Below are positions 1-13,138 of a DNA stretch of 64,000 nt, piece by piece. The DNA is from Episyrphus balteatus (Eukaryota > Arthropoda > Insecta > Diptera > Syrphidae), in NCBI RefSeq assembly GCF_945859705.1, contig NC_079137.1, positions 35,275,554-35,339,553 of the forward strand, in the 5' to 3' direction. The position numbers and the translations under genes are program-made. Within the stretch, counting starts at the first letter, position 1, and every line of letters starts with the position of its first letter. The notes below the pieces were generated by a model. It saw nothing but the letters and a program-made list of their open reading frames with translations. It was not told the DNA's origin and searched no databases.

Positions 1-1696
1 CAAATTAACCTTCAAATTCATCCATAGAATGGCTTTAAGCTTCTCTGTAATTCTTCGTAGGTATATTCACTCGAGTAGGTACTAGTAATTGTTTGAACAA
101 ATGTTGAAATGTTGGCCACTGGAAAACTTTTGATATCCAAGGTGCTAGAGAAAGTGTCAATAAAAACGTCGATACACATACACAAGCTATACAAGCTACC
201 TTATTAACTTCGACTTTCGAAAACCATCTACAAAACTAGCAATATTTCGGACACAAAAAAAAGTTAATCAGTGTGAGACCTGTTATGGGAAATAGGGCCT
301 ATACTTTTCAAAAATACACTCAAAATAGTACCTTCATGTAAACAAAGGTTCCAAAAGCCTGGTATAGATGCTGAGTTATTTCAAAACCCCTTCTGATGTA
401 TGATGGATACCACCTTCATTGTTTTCCCCCAAAAGCTGTTGGTCATATTTACGGCTAGCGAAATGAGAACTGTCACCAAGATATAATAACTCCTTTATAC
501 CAATGCAGCATTTCCATTCAAAATATGAAGAATAATGGGGTTACCTCATCTCTATACAGCTGCATTGTGTGCAAATGGAACAACGATAACTTTGCCTATT
601 TTGTGAACTTAACCTCGAAACCACATACCATATTGAGGCTAACAATGCACAAGGTCTAAAACCTCTGAAAGCTTTGCCTAATAACTCCGAAAATACCAAA
701 GCAGAAATTAGTCAAGCTCTTGGCCCAGCTAACATGTTGAGTTACATAATCAGAGTGAATATCTCTCTAACCAAACCCTTTTCCCTCATTTTCCCTCTTA
801 GCTCAAAAACACACCTACGCTATACATAGGTTGGGTTCTAGGACTCTTACGTCAGTGTCACCGCACACACCACATCAGTTAAGTGTAACAGAATATTTAT
901 ACGATGATACGGTATGGATGGTGTATGCTCTACTCGTGTGTCGCAAGGAGTAATCCTGCCGCAGGCTGAGTAAACACACTCCATCTGTCTCACTTTTTGA
1001 TGCTTCACAAAGTCAATAAACAAAATACCAAACATCATTTGCAAAAGAGCGCAAAAAGGGTGACATAATTTAGGTGAAAAGTCGTCTTTCGCTTAACTCA
1101 AAAAGCCAATAATGTTGAGTTAATTGATTGTGAACACAATATTTATCGGCGACAGCGAGGAGAATACCTTTTTGCTGGTCATAAAATCATCTTGAGATGT
1201 ATTCATCTCTGGTTTGGATTTGATTTGAATCAATCTATCAAGTTTATCTATGCTCTTGGAGATTTGGCTTTTGTTGTAATAGGAAAACACGAATTTTGAT
1301 TCGATGTGTGTAAGAATTGTATTGTGTGTGTGCGTGGGTTTTGGTTGGAGATAAAGATGCTGCCGTCGGCGTCGATTAAATAATTACACAGAAACAAATT
1401 AGGATCAACTGCAAAAACATTAGAGCCATCAATCTGTTGCAGTAGTGTTATCCTCCCATCGCACATCGAAAAACAATAGAAAATTATTTAAGATTTATTA
1501 CTTTTTGCTGGTGTGGTGGGCTGTTGCTTTGAACTTTACTTCGAAGAGGAATTCGGGGTATCTTTACACATGGATTCCCGCCTGTCCTGAACGTGCTTTC
1601 TTTCCTGATTATCAGGGTTGGTTTTGCGTAAAAAACGAGCCCATTTAGTTATTTTGTAAAGATATTTTTTCAAATTAAGTTCTTCATTTACCGAAT
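1..1696. other. AT-rich unique sequence left of the satellite
   Basis: No recognisable gene, RNA or repeat is seen. The only stretch with somewhat coding-like composition is 1248-1466 on the minus strand (72 codons, starting MCDGRITLLQQIDG and containing DPNLFLCNYLIDADGSIFI). I recognise no family in it and see no convincing splice sites, so it is left uncalled. Confidence 0.5.
1248..1466 (-). other. possible but unrecognised coding stretch
   Basis: A 72-codon open frame on the minus strand. Its first part, about 40 residues, has fewer AT-rich codons than the surrounding DNA and a plausible protein composition, while the last part is made from a CA-rich low-complexity tract. No domain, signal peptide or homologous family is recognised, and no GT donor lies where the coding-like part ends. 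Chance is the more likely explanation. Confidence 0.12.
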
Positions 1697-2799
1697 GTGT
1701 TCCGGGATACATATGTATCGGGCTATGCTCAGGACATGCTCGGGACATCTTCAGGACATGTTCGGGACATGCTCGGGACATGCTCGGGACATGCTCGGGA
1801 CATGCTCGGGACATGCTCGGGACATGCTCGGGACATGCTCGGGACATCTTCGGGACATGCTCGGGACATCTTCGGGACATGCTCGGGACATGCTCGGGAC
1901 ATGCTCGGGACATGCTCGGGACATGCTCGGGACATGCTCGGGACATCTTCGGGACATGCTCGGGACATCTTCGGGACATGCTCGGGACATGCTCGGGACA
2001 TCTTCGGGACATGCTCGGGACATGCTCGGGACATGCTCTGGACATCTTCGGGACATCTTCGGGACATGCTCGGGACATGCTCGGGACATCTTCGGGACAT
2101 GATCGGGACATGCTCGGGACATCTTCGGGACATCTTCGGGACATGTTCGGGACATCTTCGGGACATGCTCGGGACATGCTCGGGACATGCTCGGGACATG
2201 CTCGGGACATGCTCGGGACATGCTCGCGACATCTTCGGGACATGCTCGGGACATGCTCGGGACATCTTCGGGACATGCTCGGGACATCTTCGGGACATGC
2301 TCGGGACATGCTCGGGACATCTTCGGGACATCTTCGGGACATGCTCGGGACATCTTCGGGACATGCTCGGGACATACACGGGACATGCTCGGGATATGCT
2401 GGGGACATGCTCTGGACATGCTCGGGACATCTTCGGGACATGCTCGGGACATCTTCGGGACATGCTCGGGACATCTTCGGGACATGCTCCAGACATCTTC
2501 GGGATATGCTCGGGACATCTTCGGGACATGCTCGGGACATCTTCGGGACATGCTCGGGACATCTTCGGGACATGCTCGGGACATCTTCGGGACATGCTCG
2601 GGACATGGTCGGGAAATCTTCGGGACAACTTCGCGACATGCTCGGGACATCTTCGGGACATGCTTGGGACATGCTCGGGACATCTTCGGGACATGCTCGG
2701 GACATGCTCGGGACATCTTCGGGACATGCTCGGGACATCTTCGGGACATGCTCGGGACATCTTCGGGATATGCTCGGGACATCTTCGGGACATGCTCGT

Positions 2800-4395
2800 G
2801 ACATCTTCGGGACATGCTCGGGACATCTTCGGGACAACTTCGCGACATGCTCGGGACATCTTCGGGACATTCTCGGGACATGCTCGGGACATCTTCGGGA
2901 CATGCTCGGGACATGCTCGGGATATCTTCGGGACAACTTCGGGACATGCTCGGGACATCTTCGGGACAACTTCGGGACATGCTCGGGACATCTTCGGGAC
3001 ATCTTCGGGACATGCTCGGGACATCTTCGGGACATGCTCGGGACATCTTCGGGACATGCTCGGGACATCTTCGGGACAACTTCGGGACATGCTCGGGACA
3101 TCTTCGGGACATCTTCGGGACATCTTCGGGACATGCTCAGGAAATGCTCTGGAAATCTTCGGGACATCTTCGGTACATGCTCGGGACATGCTCGGGACAT
3201 CTTCGGGACATGCTCGGGACATGTTCGGGACATGCTCGGGACATGCTCGGGACATGCTCGGGACATGCTCGGGACATCTTCGGGACATGCTCGGGACATG
3301 CTCGGGACATCTTTGGGACATCTTCGGGACATGCTCGGGACATGGTCGGGACATCTTCGGGACATGCTCGGGACATGCTCGGGACATCTTCGGGACATGC
3401 TCGGGACATCTTCGGGACATCTTCGGGACATGCTCGGGACATCTTCGGGACATGCTCGGGACATCTTCGGGACATGCTCGGCACATGGTCGGGAAATCTT
3501 CGGGACAACTTCGCGACATGCTCGGGACATCTTCGGGACATGCTCGGGACATGCTCGGGACATCTTCGGGACATGCTCGGGACATGCTCGGGACATCTTC
3601 GGGACATGCTTGGGACATCTTCGGGACATGCTCGGGAGATCTTCGGGACAACTTCGCGACATGCTCGGTACATCTTCGGGACATCTTCGGGACAACTTCG
3701 GGACATGCTCGGGACATCTTCGGGACATCTTCGGGACATCTTCGGGACATGCTCGGGACATCTTCGGGACATCTTCGGGACATGCTCGGGACATCTTCGG
3801 GACAACTTCGCGACATGCTCGGGACATCTTCGGGACATCTTCGGGACAACTTCGGGACATGCTTGGGACATCTTCGGGACATGCTCGGGACATCTTCGGG
3901 ACATCTTCGGGACATCTTCGGGACATGCTCGGGACAACTTCGGGACATGCTCGGGACATGCTCGGGACATCTTCGGGACAACTTCGGGACATGCTTGGGA
4001 CATCTTCGGGACATGCTCGGGACATCTTCGGGACATGCTCGGGATATGCTCGGGACATCTTCGGGACATGCTCGGGACATCTTCGGGACATCTTCGGGAC
4101 ATGCTCGGGACATCTTCGGGACATGCTCGGGACATGCTCGGGACATGCTCGGGACATGCTCGGGACATGCTCGGGACATCTTCGGGACATCTTCGGGACA
4201 ACTTCGGGATATGCTCGGGACATCTTCGGGACATGCTCGGGACAACTTCGGGACATGCTCGGGACATCTTCGGGACATCCTCGGGACATCTTCGGGACAT
4301 GCTCGGGACATCTTCAGGACATGCTCGGGACATGCTCGGGACATCTTCGGGACATCTTCGGGACTTGCTCGGGACATCTTCGGGACATGCTCGGG
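2800..4395. repeat. satellite A higher-order duplication, copy 1
   Basis: This segment has the same order of variant units as about 6122-7717. Three landmarks fix the offset at 3,322 bp (302 units): the TCTCGGGACATG unit (2871 and 6193), the AGGAAATGCTCTGGAAATC cluster (about 3137 and 6459), and the CTTCAGGAC unit followed by GGGACTTGC (4313 and 7635). The order of variants is nearly identical in both copies, so the duplication is recent. The edges are approximate because flanking units are so similar. Confidence 0.85.
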
Positions 4396-4982
4396 ACAAC
4401 TTCGGGACATGCTCGGGACATCTTCGGGACATCCTCGGGACATCTTCGGGACATGCTCGGGACATCTTCGGGACATGCTCGGGATATGCTCGGGACATCT
4501 TCGGGACATGCTCGGGACAACTTCGGGACATGCTCGGGACATCTTCGGGACATCCTCGGGACATCTTCGGGACATGCTCGGGACATCTTCGGGACATGCT
4601 CGGGACATGCTCGGGACATCTTTGGGACATCTTCGGGACATGCTCGGGACATGCTCGGGACATCTTCGGGACATGCTCGGGACATCTTCGGGACATCTTC
4701 GGGACATGCTCGGGACATCTTCGGGACATGCTCGGGATATGCTCGGGACATCTTCGGGACATGCTCGGGACATCTTCGGGACATCTTCGGGACATGCTCG
4801 GGACATCTTCGGGACATGCTCGGGACATGCTCGGGACATGCTCGGGACATGCTCGGGACATGCTCGGGACATCTTCGGGACATCTTCGGGACAACTTCGG
4901 GATATGCTCGGGACATCTTCGGGACATGCTCGGGACAACTTCGGGACATGCTCGGGACATCTTCGGGACATCCTCGGGACAT
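4050..4982. repeat. 693-bp higher-order repeat in satellite A
   Basis: The unit order ending at about 4289 recurs ending at about 4982 (693 bp, 63 units) and again at about 7611 (3,322 bp from the first). Each copy contains the run of five GGGACATGCTC units followed by two CTTC units, GGGACAACTTCGGGATATGC and GGGACATCCTC. Confidence 0.7.
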
Positions 4983-6121
4983 CTTCGGGACATGCTCGGG
5001 ACATCTTCAGGACATGCTCGGGACATGCTCGGGACATCTTCGGGACAACTTCGGGATATGCTCGGGACATCTTCGGGACATGCTCGGGACAACTTCGGGA
5101 CATGCTCGGGACATCTTCGGGACATCCTCGGGACATCTTCGGGACATGCTCGGGACATCTTCGGGACATGCTTGGGACATGCTCGGGACATCTTCGGGAC
5201 ATGCTCGGGACATGCTCGGGACATCTTCGGGACATGCTCGGGACATCTTCGGGACATGCTCGGGACATCTTCGGGATATGCTCGGGACATCTTCGGGACA
5301 TGCTCGTGACATCTTCGGGACATGCTCGGGACATCTTCGGGACAACTTCGCGACATGCTCGGGACATCTTCGGGACATCTTCGGGACAACTTCGGGACAT
5401 GCTCGGGACATCTTCAGGACATCTTCGGGACATCTTCGGGACATGCTCGGGACATCTTCGGGACAACTTCGCGACATGCTCGGGACATCTTCGGGACATG
5501 CTCGGGACATGCTCGGGACATCTTCGGGACATGCTCGGGACATGCTCCGGACATCTTCGGGACATGCTCGGGACATCTTCGGGACATGCTCGGGACATCT
5601 TCGGGACATGCTCGGGACATCTTCGGGACAACTTCGGGACATGCTCGGGACATCTTCGGGACATCTTCGGGACATGCTCAGGAAATGCTCTGGAAGTCTT
5701 CGGGACATCTTCGGTACATGCTCGGGACATGCTCGGGACATCTTCGGGACATGCTCGGGACATGTTCGGGACATGCTCGGGACATGCTCGGGACATGCTC
5801 GGGACATGCTCGGGACATCTTCGGGACATGCTCGGGACATCTTCGGGACATGCTCGGGACATCTTCGGGACATCTTCGGGACATCTTCGGGACATGCTCG
5901 GGACATGGTCGGGACATCTTCGGGACATCTTCGGGATATGCTCGGGACATCTTCGGGACATGCTCGGGACATCTTCGGGACATCTTCGGGACATGCTCGG
6001 GACATTTTCGGGACAACTTCGCGACATGCTCGGGACATCTTCGGGACATCTTCGGGACAACTTCGGGACATGCTCGGGACATCTTCGGGACATCTTCGGG
6101 ACATCTTCGGGAAATCTTCGG

Positions 6122-7717
6122 GACATCTTCGGGACATGCTCGGGACATCTTCGGGACAACTTCGCGACATGCTCGGGACATCTTCGGGACATTCTCGGGA
6201 CATGCTCGGGACATCTTCGGGACATGCTCGGGACATGCTCGGGATATCTTCGGGACAACTTCGGGACATGCTCGGGACATCTTCGGGACAACTTCGGGAC
6301 ATGCTCGGGACATCTTCGGGACATCTTCGGGACATGCTCGGGACATCTTCGGGACATGCTCGGGACATCTTCGGGACATGCTCGGGACATCTTCGGGACA
6401 ACTTCGGGACATGCTCGGGACATCTTCGGGACATCTTCGGGACATCTTCGGGACATGCTCAGGAAATGCTCTGGAAATCTTCGGGACATCTTCGGTACAT
6501 GCTCGGGACATGCTCGGGACATCTTCGGGACATGCTCGGGACATGTTCGGGACATGCTCGGGACATGCTCGGGACATGCTCGGGACATGCTCGGGACATC
6601 TTCGGGACATGCTCGGGACATGCTCGGGACATCTTTGGGACATCTTCGGGACATGCTCGGGACATGGTCGGGACATCTTCGGGACATGCTCGGGACATGC
6701 TCGGGACATCTTCGGGACATGCTCGGGACATCTTCGGGACATCTTCGGGACATGCTCGGGACATCTTCGGGACATGCTCGGGACATCTTCGGGACATGCT
6801 CGGCACATGGTCGGGAAATCTTCGGGACAACTTCGCGACATGCTCGGGACATCTTCGGGACATGCTCGGGACATGCTCGGGACATCTTCGGGACATGCTC
6901 GGGACATGCTCGGGACATCTTCGGGACATGCTTGGGACATCTTCGGGACATGCTCGGGAGATCTTCGGGACAACTTCGCGACATGCTCGGTACATCTTCG
7001 GGACATCTTCGGGACAACTTCGGGACATGCTCGGGACATCTTCGGGACATCTTCGGGACATCTTCGGGACATGCTCGGGACATCTTCGGGACATCTTCGG
7101 GACATGCTCGGGACATCTTCGGGACAACTTCGCGACATGCTCGGGACATCTTCGGGACATCTTCGGGACAACTTCGGGACATGCTTGGGACATCTTCGGG
7201 ACATGCTCGGGACATCTTCGGGACATCTTCGGGACATCTTCGGGACATGCTCGGGACAACTTCGGGACATGCTCGGGACATGCTCGGGACATCTTCGGGA
7301 CAACTTCGGGACATGCTTGGGACATCTTCGGGACATGCTCGGGACATCTTCGGGACATGCTCGGGATATGCTCGGGACATCTTCGGGACATGCTCGGGAC
7401 ATCTTCGGGACATCTTCGGGACATGCTCGGGACATCTTCGGGACATGCTCGGGACATGCTCGGGACATGCTCGGGACATGCTCGGGACATGCTCGGGACA
7501 TCTTCGGGACATCTTCGGGACAACTTCGGGATATGCTCGGGACATCTTCGGGACATGCTCGGGACAACTTCGGGACATGCTCGGGACATCTTCGGGACAT
7601 CCTCGGGACATCTTCGGGACATGCTCGGGACATCTTCAGGACATGCTCGGGACATGCTCGGGACATCTTCGGGACATCTTCGGGACTTGCTCGGGACATC
7701 TTCGGGACATGCTCGGG
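6122..7717. repeat. satellite A higher-order duplication, copy 2
   Basis: Partner of 2800-4395, offset by exactly 302 units. It diverges on the right after the GGGACTTGC unit, where copy 1 goes on with GGGACAACTTC and this copy with GGGACATCTTC. Confidence 0.85.
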
Positions 7718-9279
7718 ACATCTTCGGGACATGCTCGGGACATCTTCGGGACATGCTCGGGACATCTTCGGGACATCTTCGGGACATGCTCGGGACATCT
7801 TCGGGACATGCTCGGGACATGCTCGGGATATGCTCGGGACATCTTCGGGACAACTTCGGGATATGCTCGGGACATCTTCGGGACATGCTCGGGACATGCT
7901 CGGGACATGCTCGGGACATCTTCGTTACATCTTCGGGACAACTTCGGGACATGCTCGGGACATCTTCGGGACATGCTCGGGACATCTTCGGGACATCTTC
8001 GGGACATGCTCGGGACATCTTCGGGACATGCTCGGGACATCTTCGGGACAACTCCGGGACATGCTCGGGACATCTTCGGGACATGCTCGGGACATCTTCG
8101 GGACATGCTCGGGACATGCTCGGGACATCTTCGGGACATGCTCGGGACATCTTCGGGACATCTTCGGGACATGCTCGGGACATCTTCGGGACATGCTCGG
8201 GACATGCTCGGGACATGCTCGGGACATCTTCTTGACATCTTCGGGACAACTTCGGGATATGCTCGGGACATCTTCGGGACATGCTCGGGACAACTTCGGG
8301 ACATGCTCGGGACATCTTCGGGACATGCTCGGGACATCTTCAGGACATGCTCGGGACATGCTCGGGACATCTTCGGGACATCTTCGGGACTTGCTCGGGA
8401 CATCTTCGGGACATGCTCGGGACATCTTCGGGACATGCTCGGGACATCTTCGGGACATGCTCGGGACATCTTCGGGACATCTTCGGGACATCTTCGGGAC
8501 ATGCTCGGGACATCTTCGGGACATGCTCGGGACATCTTCGGGACATGCTCGGGACATCTTCGGGACATGCTCGGGACATGCTCGGGACATCTTCGGGACA
8601 ACTTCGGGACATGCTCGGGACATCTTCGGGACATGCTCGGGACATCTTCGGGACATGCTCGGGACATGCTCGGGACATCTTCGGGACATGCTCGGGACAT
8701 CTTCGGGACATCTTCGGGACATGCTCGGGACATCTTCGGGACATGCTCGGGACATGCTCGGGACATGGTCTGGACATCTTCCGGACATCTTCGGGACATG
8801 CTTGGGACATCTTCGGGACATGCTCCGGACATGCTCGGGACATCTTCGGGACAACTTCGGGACATGCTCGGGACATCTTCGGGACATGCTCGGGACATCT
8901 TCGGGACATGCTCGGGACATGCTCGGGACATCTTCGGGACATGCTCGGGACATCTTCGGGACATCTTCGGGACATGCTCGGGACATCTTCGGGACATGCT
9001 CGGGACATGCTCGGGACATGGTCTGGACATCTTCGGGACATCTTCGGGACATGATCGGGACATGCTCGGGACATCTTCGGGACATGATCGGGACATGCTC
9101 GGGACGTCTTCGGGACATCTTCGGGACATGTTCGGGACATCTTCGGGACATGCTCGGGACATGCTCGGGACATGCTCGGGACATGCTCGGGACATGCTCG
9201 GGACATGCTCGCGACATCTTCGGGACATGCTCGGGACATGCTCGGGACATCTTCGGGACATCTTCGGGACATGCTCGGG

Positions 9280-9930
9280 ACATCTTCGGGACAACTTCGG
9301 GATATGCTCTTGACATCTTCGGGACATGCTCGGGACAACTTCGGGACATGCTCGGGACATGCTCGGGACATGCTCGGGACATCTTCGGGACATGCTCGGG
9401 ACATGCTCGGGACATCTTCGGGACAACTTCGGGACATGCTCGGGACATCTTCGGGACATGCTCGGGACATCTTCGGGACATGCTCGGGACATCTTCGGGA
9501 CATCTTCGGGACATGCTCGGGACATCTTCGGGACATGCTCGGGACATGCTCGGGACATGCTCTGGACATCTTCGGGACATCTTCGGGACATGCTCGGGAC
9601 ATGCTCGGGACATCTTCGGGACATGATCGGGACATGCTCGGGACATCTTCGGGACATCTTCGGGACATGTTCGGGACATCTTCGGGACATGCTCGGGACA
9701 TGCTCGGGACATGCTCGGGACATGCTCGGGACATCTTCGGGACACCTTCGGGACATGCTCGGGACATCTTCGGGACATTTTCGGGACATGCTCGGGACAT
9801 CTTCGGGACATCTTCGGGACATCTTCGGGACATGCTCGGGACATCTTCGGGACATCTTCGGGACACCTTCGGGACATGCTCGAGACATCTTCGGGACATC
9901 TTCGGGACATGCTCGGGACATCTTCGGGAC
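9280..9930. repeat. satellite A higher-order duplication, 1.7-kb offset, copy 1
   Basis: Shares variant order with about 10985-11668. The GATATGCTCTTGAC landmark is at 9301 and 11006 (1,705 bp, 155 units). The GGGACACCTTC cluster further right is offset by 1,738 bp (158 units). The copies therefore differ by a 33-bp (three-unit) insertion. Confidence 0.75.
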
Positions 9931-10984
9931 ATCTTCGGGACATCTTCGGGACATCTTCGGGACATCTTCGGGACATGCTCGGGACATGCTCGGGACATCT
10001 TCGGGACATCTTCGGGACATGCTCGGGACATCTTCGGGACATGCTCGGGACATGCTCGGGACATGCTCGGGACATGCTCGGGATATGCTGGGGACATGCT
10101 CTGGACATGCTCGGGACATCTTCGGGACATGCTCGGGACATGCTCGGGACATCTTCGGGACATGCTCGGGACATCTTCGGGACATGCTCGGGACATCTTC
10201 GGGATATGCTCGGGATATCTTCGGGACATGCTCGGGACATCTTCGGGACATGCTCTGGACATCTTCGGGACATCTTCGGGACATGCTCGGGACATGCTCG
10301 GGACATCTTCGGGACATGATCGGGACATGCTCGGGACATCTTCGGGACATCTTCGGGACATGTTCGGGACATCTTCGAGACATGCTCGGGACATGCTCGG
10401 GACATGCTCGGGACATGCTCGGGACATCTTCGGGACATGCTCGGGACATCTTCGGGACATCTTCGGGACATCTTCGGGACATGATCGGGACATGCTCGGG
10501 ACATCTTCGGGACATTATCGGGACATGCTCGGGACGTCTTCGGGACATCTTCGGGACATCTTCGGGACAACTTCGGGATATCTTCGGGACATGCTCGGGA
10601 CATCTTCGGGACATGCTCGGGACATGCTCGGGACATCTTCGGGACATCTTCGGGACATGCTCGGGACATCTTCGGGACATGCTCGGGATATGCTGGGGAC
10701 ATGCTCTGGACATGCTCGGGACATCTTCGGGACATGCTCGGGACATGCGCGGGACATCTTCGGAACATGCTCGGGACATCTTCGGGACATGCTCGGGACA
10801 TCTTCGGGATATGCTCGGGACATCTTCGGGACATGCTCGGGACATCTTCGGGACATCTTCGGGACATGCTCGGGACATCTTCGGGACATGCTCGGGACAT
10901 CTTCGGGACATGCTCGGGACATCTTCGGGACAACTTCGGGACATGCTCGGGACATCTTCGGGACATGCTCGGGACATGCTCGGG

Positions 10985-11668
10985 ACATCTTCGGGACAAC
11001 TTCTGGATATGCTCTTGACATCTTCGGGACATGCTCGGGACAACTTCGGGACATGCTCGGGACATCTTCGGGACATGCTCGGGACATCTTCGGGACATGC
11101 TCGGGACATGCTCGGGACATCTTCGGGACAACTTCGGGACATGCTCGGGACATCTTCGGGACATGCTCGGGACATCTTCGGGACATGCTCGGGACATGCT
11201 CGGGACATCTTCGGGACATGCTCGGGACATCTTCGGGACATCTTCGGGACATGCTCGGGACATCTTCGGGACATGCTCGGGACATGCTCGGGACATGCTC
11301 TGGACATCTTCGGGACATCTTCGGGACATGCTCGGGACATGCTCGGGACATCTTCGGGACATGATCGGGACATGCTCGGGACATCTTCGGGACATCTTCG
11401 GGACATGTTCGGGACATCTTCGGGACATGCTCGGGACATGCTCGGGACATGCTCGGGACATGCTCGGGACATCTTCGGGACACCTTCGGGACATGCTCGG
11501 GACATCTTCGGGACATTTTCGGGACATGCTCGGGACATCTTCGGGACATCTTCGGGACATCTTCGGGACATGCTCGGGACATCTTCGGGACATCTTCGGG
11601 ACACCTTCGGGACATGCTCGAGACATCTTCGGGACATCTTCGGGACATGCTCGGGACATCTTCGGGAC
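10985..11668. repeat. satellite A higher-order duplication, 1.7-kb offset, copy 2
   Basis: Partner of 9280-9930. It carries the same CTTGAC, GGGACATTTTC and CTCGAGAC variant units in the same order, plus three extra units. Confidence 0.75.
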
Positions 11669-12360
11669 ATGCTCGGGACATGCTCGGGACATCTTCGGGA
11701 CATCTTCGGGACAACTTCGGGACATGCTCGGGACATCTTCGGGACATGCTCGGGACATGCTCGGGACATGCTCGGGACATGCTCGGGACATCTTCGGGAC
11801 ACCTTCGGGACATGCTCGGGACATGCTCGGGACATCTTCGGGACATGCTTCGGGACATCTTCGGGACTTGCTCGGGACATCTTCGGGACATGCTCGGGAC
11901 ATCTTCGGGACATGCTCGGGACATCTTCGGGACATGCTCGGGACATCTTCGGGACATCTTCGGGACATGCTCGGGACATCTTCGGGACATGCTCGGGACA
12001 TGCTCGGGATATGCTCGGGACATCTTCGGGACATCTTCGGGACAACCTCGGGATATGCTCGGGACATCTTCGGGACATGCTCGGGACATGCTCGGGACAT
12101 GCTCGGGACATCTTCGGGACATCTTCGGGACATGCTCGGGACATCTTCGGGACATCTTCGGGGCATGCTCGGGACATGCTCGGGACATCTTCGGGACATG
12201 CTCGGGATATCTTCGGGACATGCTCGGGACATGCTCGGGACATCTTCGGGACATGCTCGGGACATGCTCGGGACATCTTCGGGACATGCTCGGGATATCT
12301 TCGGGACATGCTCGGGACATGCTCGGGACATCTTCGGGACATCTTCGGGACATGCTCGGG

Positions 12361-13060
12361 ACATCTTAGGGACATGCTCGGGACATGCTCGGGACATGCT
12401 CGGGACATGCTCGGGATATGCTGGGGACATGCTCTGGACATGCTCGGGACATCTTCGGGACATGCTCGGGACATGCTCGGGACATGCTCGGGACATGCTC
12501 GGGACATGCTCGGGATATGCTGGGGACATGCTCTGGACATGCTCGGGACATCTTCGGGACATGCTCGGGACATGCTCGGGACATGCTCGGGACATGCTCG
12601 GGACATGCTCGGGATATGCTGGGGACATGCTCTGGACATGCTCGGGACATCTTCGGGACATGCTCGGGACATACTCGCGACATCTTCGGGACATGCTCGG
12701 GACATGCTCGGGACATCTTCGGGACATGCTCGGGATATCTTCGGGACATGCTCGGGACATGCTCGGGACATCTTCGGGACATCTTCGGGACATGCTCGGG
12801 ACATCTTAGGGACATGCTCGGGACATGCTCGGGACATGCTCGGGACATGCTCGGGATATGCTGGGGACATGCTCTGGACATGCTCGGGACATCTTCGGGA
12901 CATGCTCGGGACATGCTCGGGACATGCTCGGGACATGCTCGGGACATGCTCGGGATATGCTGGGGACATGCTCTGGACATGCTCGGGACATCTTCGGGAC
13001 ATGCTCGGGACATGCTCGGGACATCTTCGGGACATGCTCGGGACATCTTCGGGACATGCT
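12361..13060. repeat. 99-bp and 440-bp higher-order repeats in satellite A
   Basis: The marker GGGATATGCTGGGGAC begins at 12413, 12512, 12611, 12853 and 12952. Spacings are 99, 99, 242 and 99 bp, all multiples of 11, so a nine-unit block has been tandemly amplified. A CTTAGGGAC marker at 12361 and 12801 shows that the whole group was also copied with a 440-bp (40-unit) offset. Single copies of the same marker lie near 2391, 10081 and 10688, probably the source blocks. Confidence 0.85.
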
Positions 13061-13138
13061 CGGGACATCTTCGTAATATGCTCGGGATATCTTCGGGACA
13101 TGCTCGGGACATCTTCGGGACATCTTCGGGACATGCTC

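Larger units (their letters stand above)
1697..13138. repeat. satellite A, 11-bp tandem array, main block
   Basis: About 1,040 head-to-tail copies of an 11-bp unit. The main variants are GGGACATGCTC, GGGACATCTTC and GGGACAACTTC; rarer ones have TATGC, GGTC, CTGG or CGCG changes. The register is almost unbroken: all marker variants recur at multiples of 11, and I see one obvious 12-bp unit (GGGACATGCTTC, near 11850). No mobile element interrupts the array. The first few units (1697-1735) are degraded. Since 11 is not divisible by 3 and no unit contains a stop on either strand, all six frames stay open for kilobases. Each frame reads the same 11-residue cycle (MLGTCSGHARD forward, MSRACPEHVPS reverse). 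That is what a stop-free 11-mer must produce, so I do not call a protein. Confidence 0.97.
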
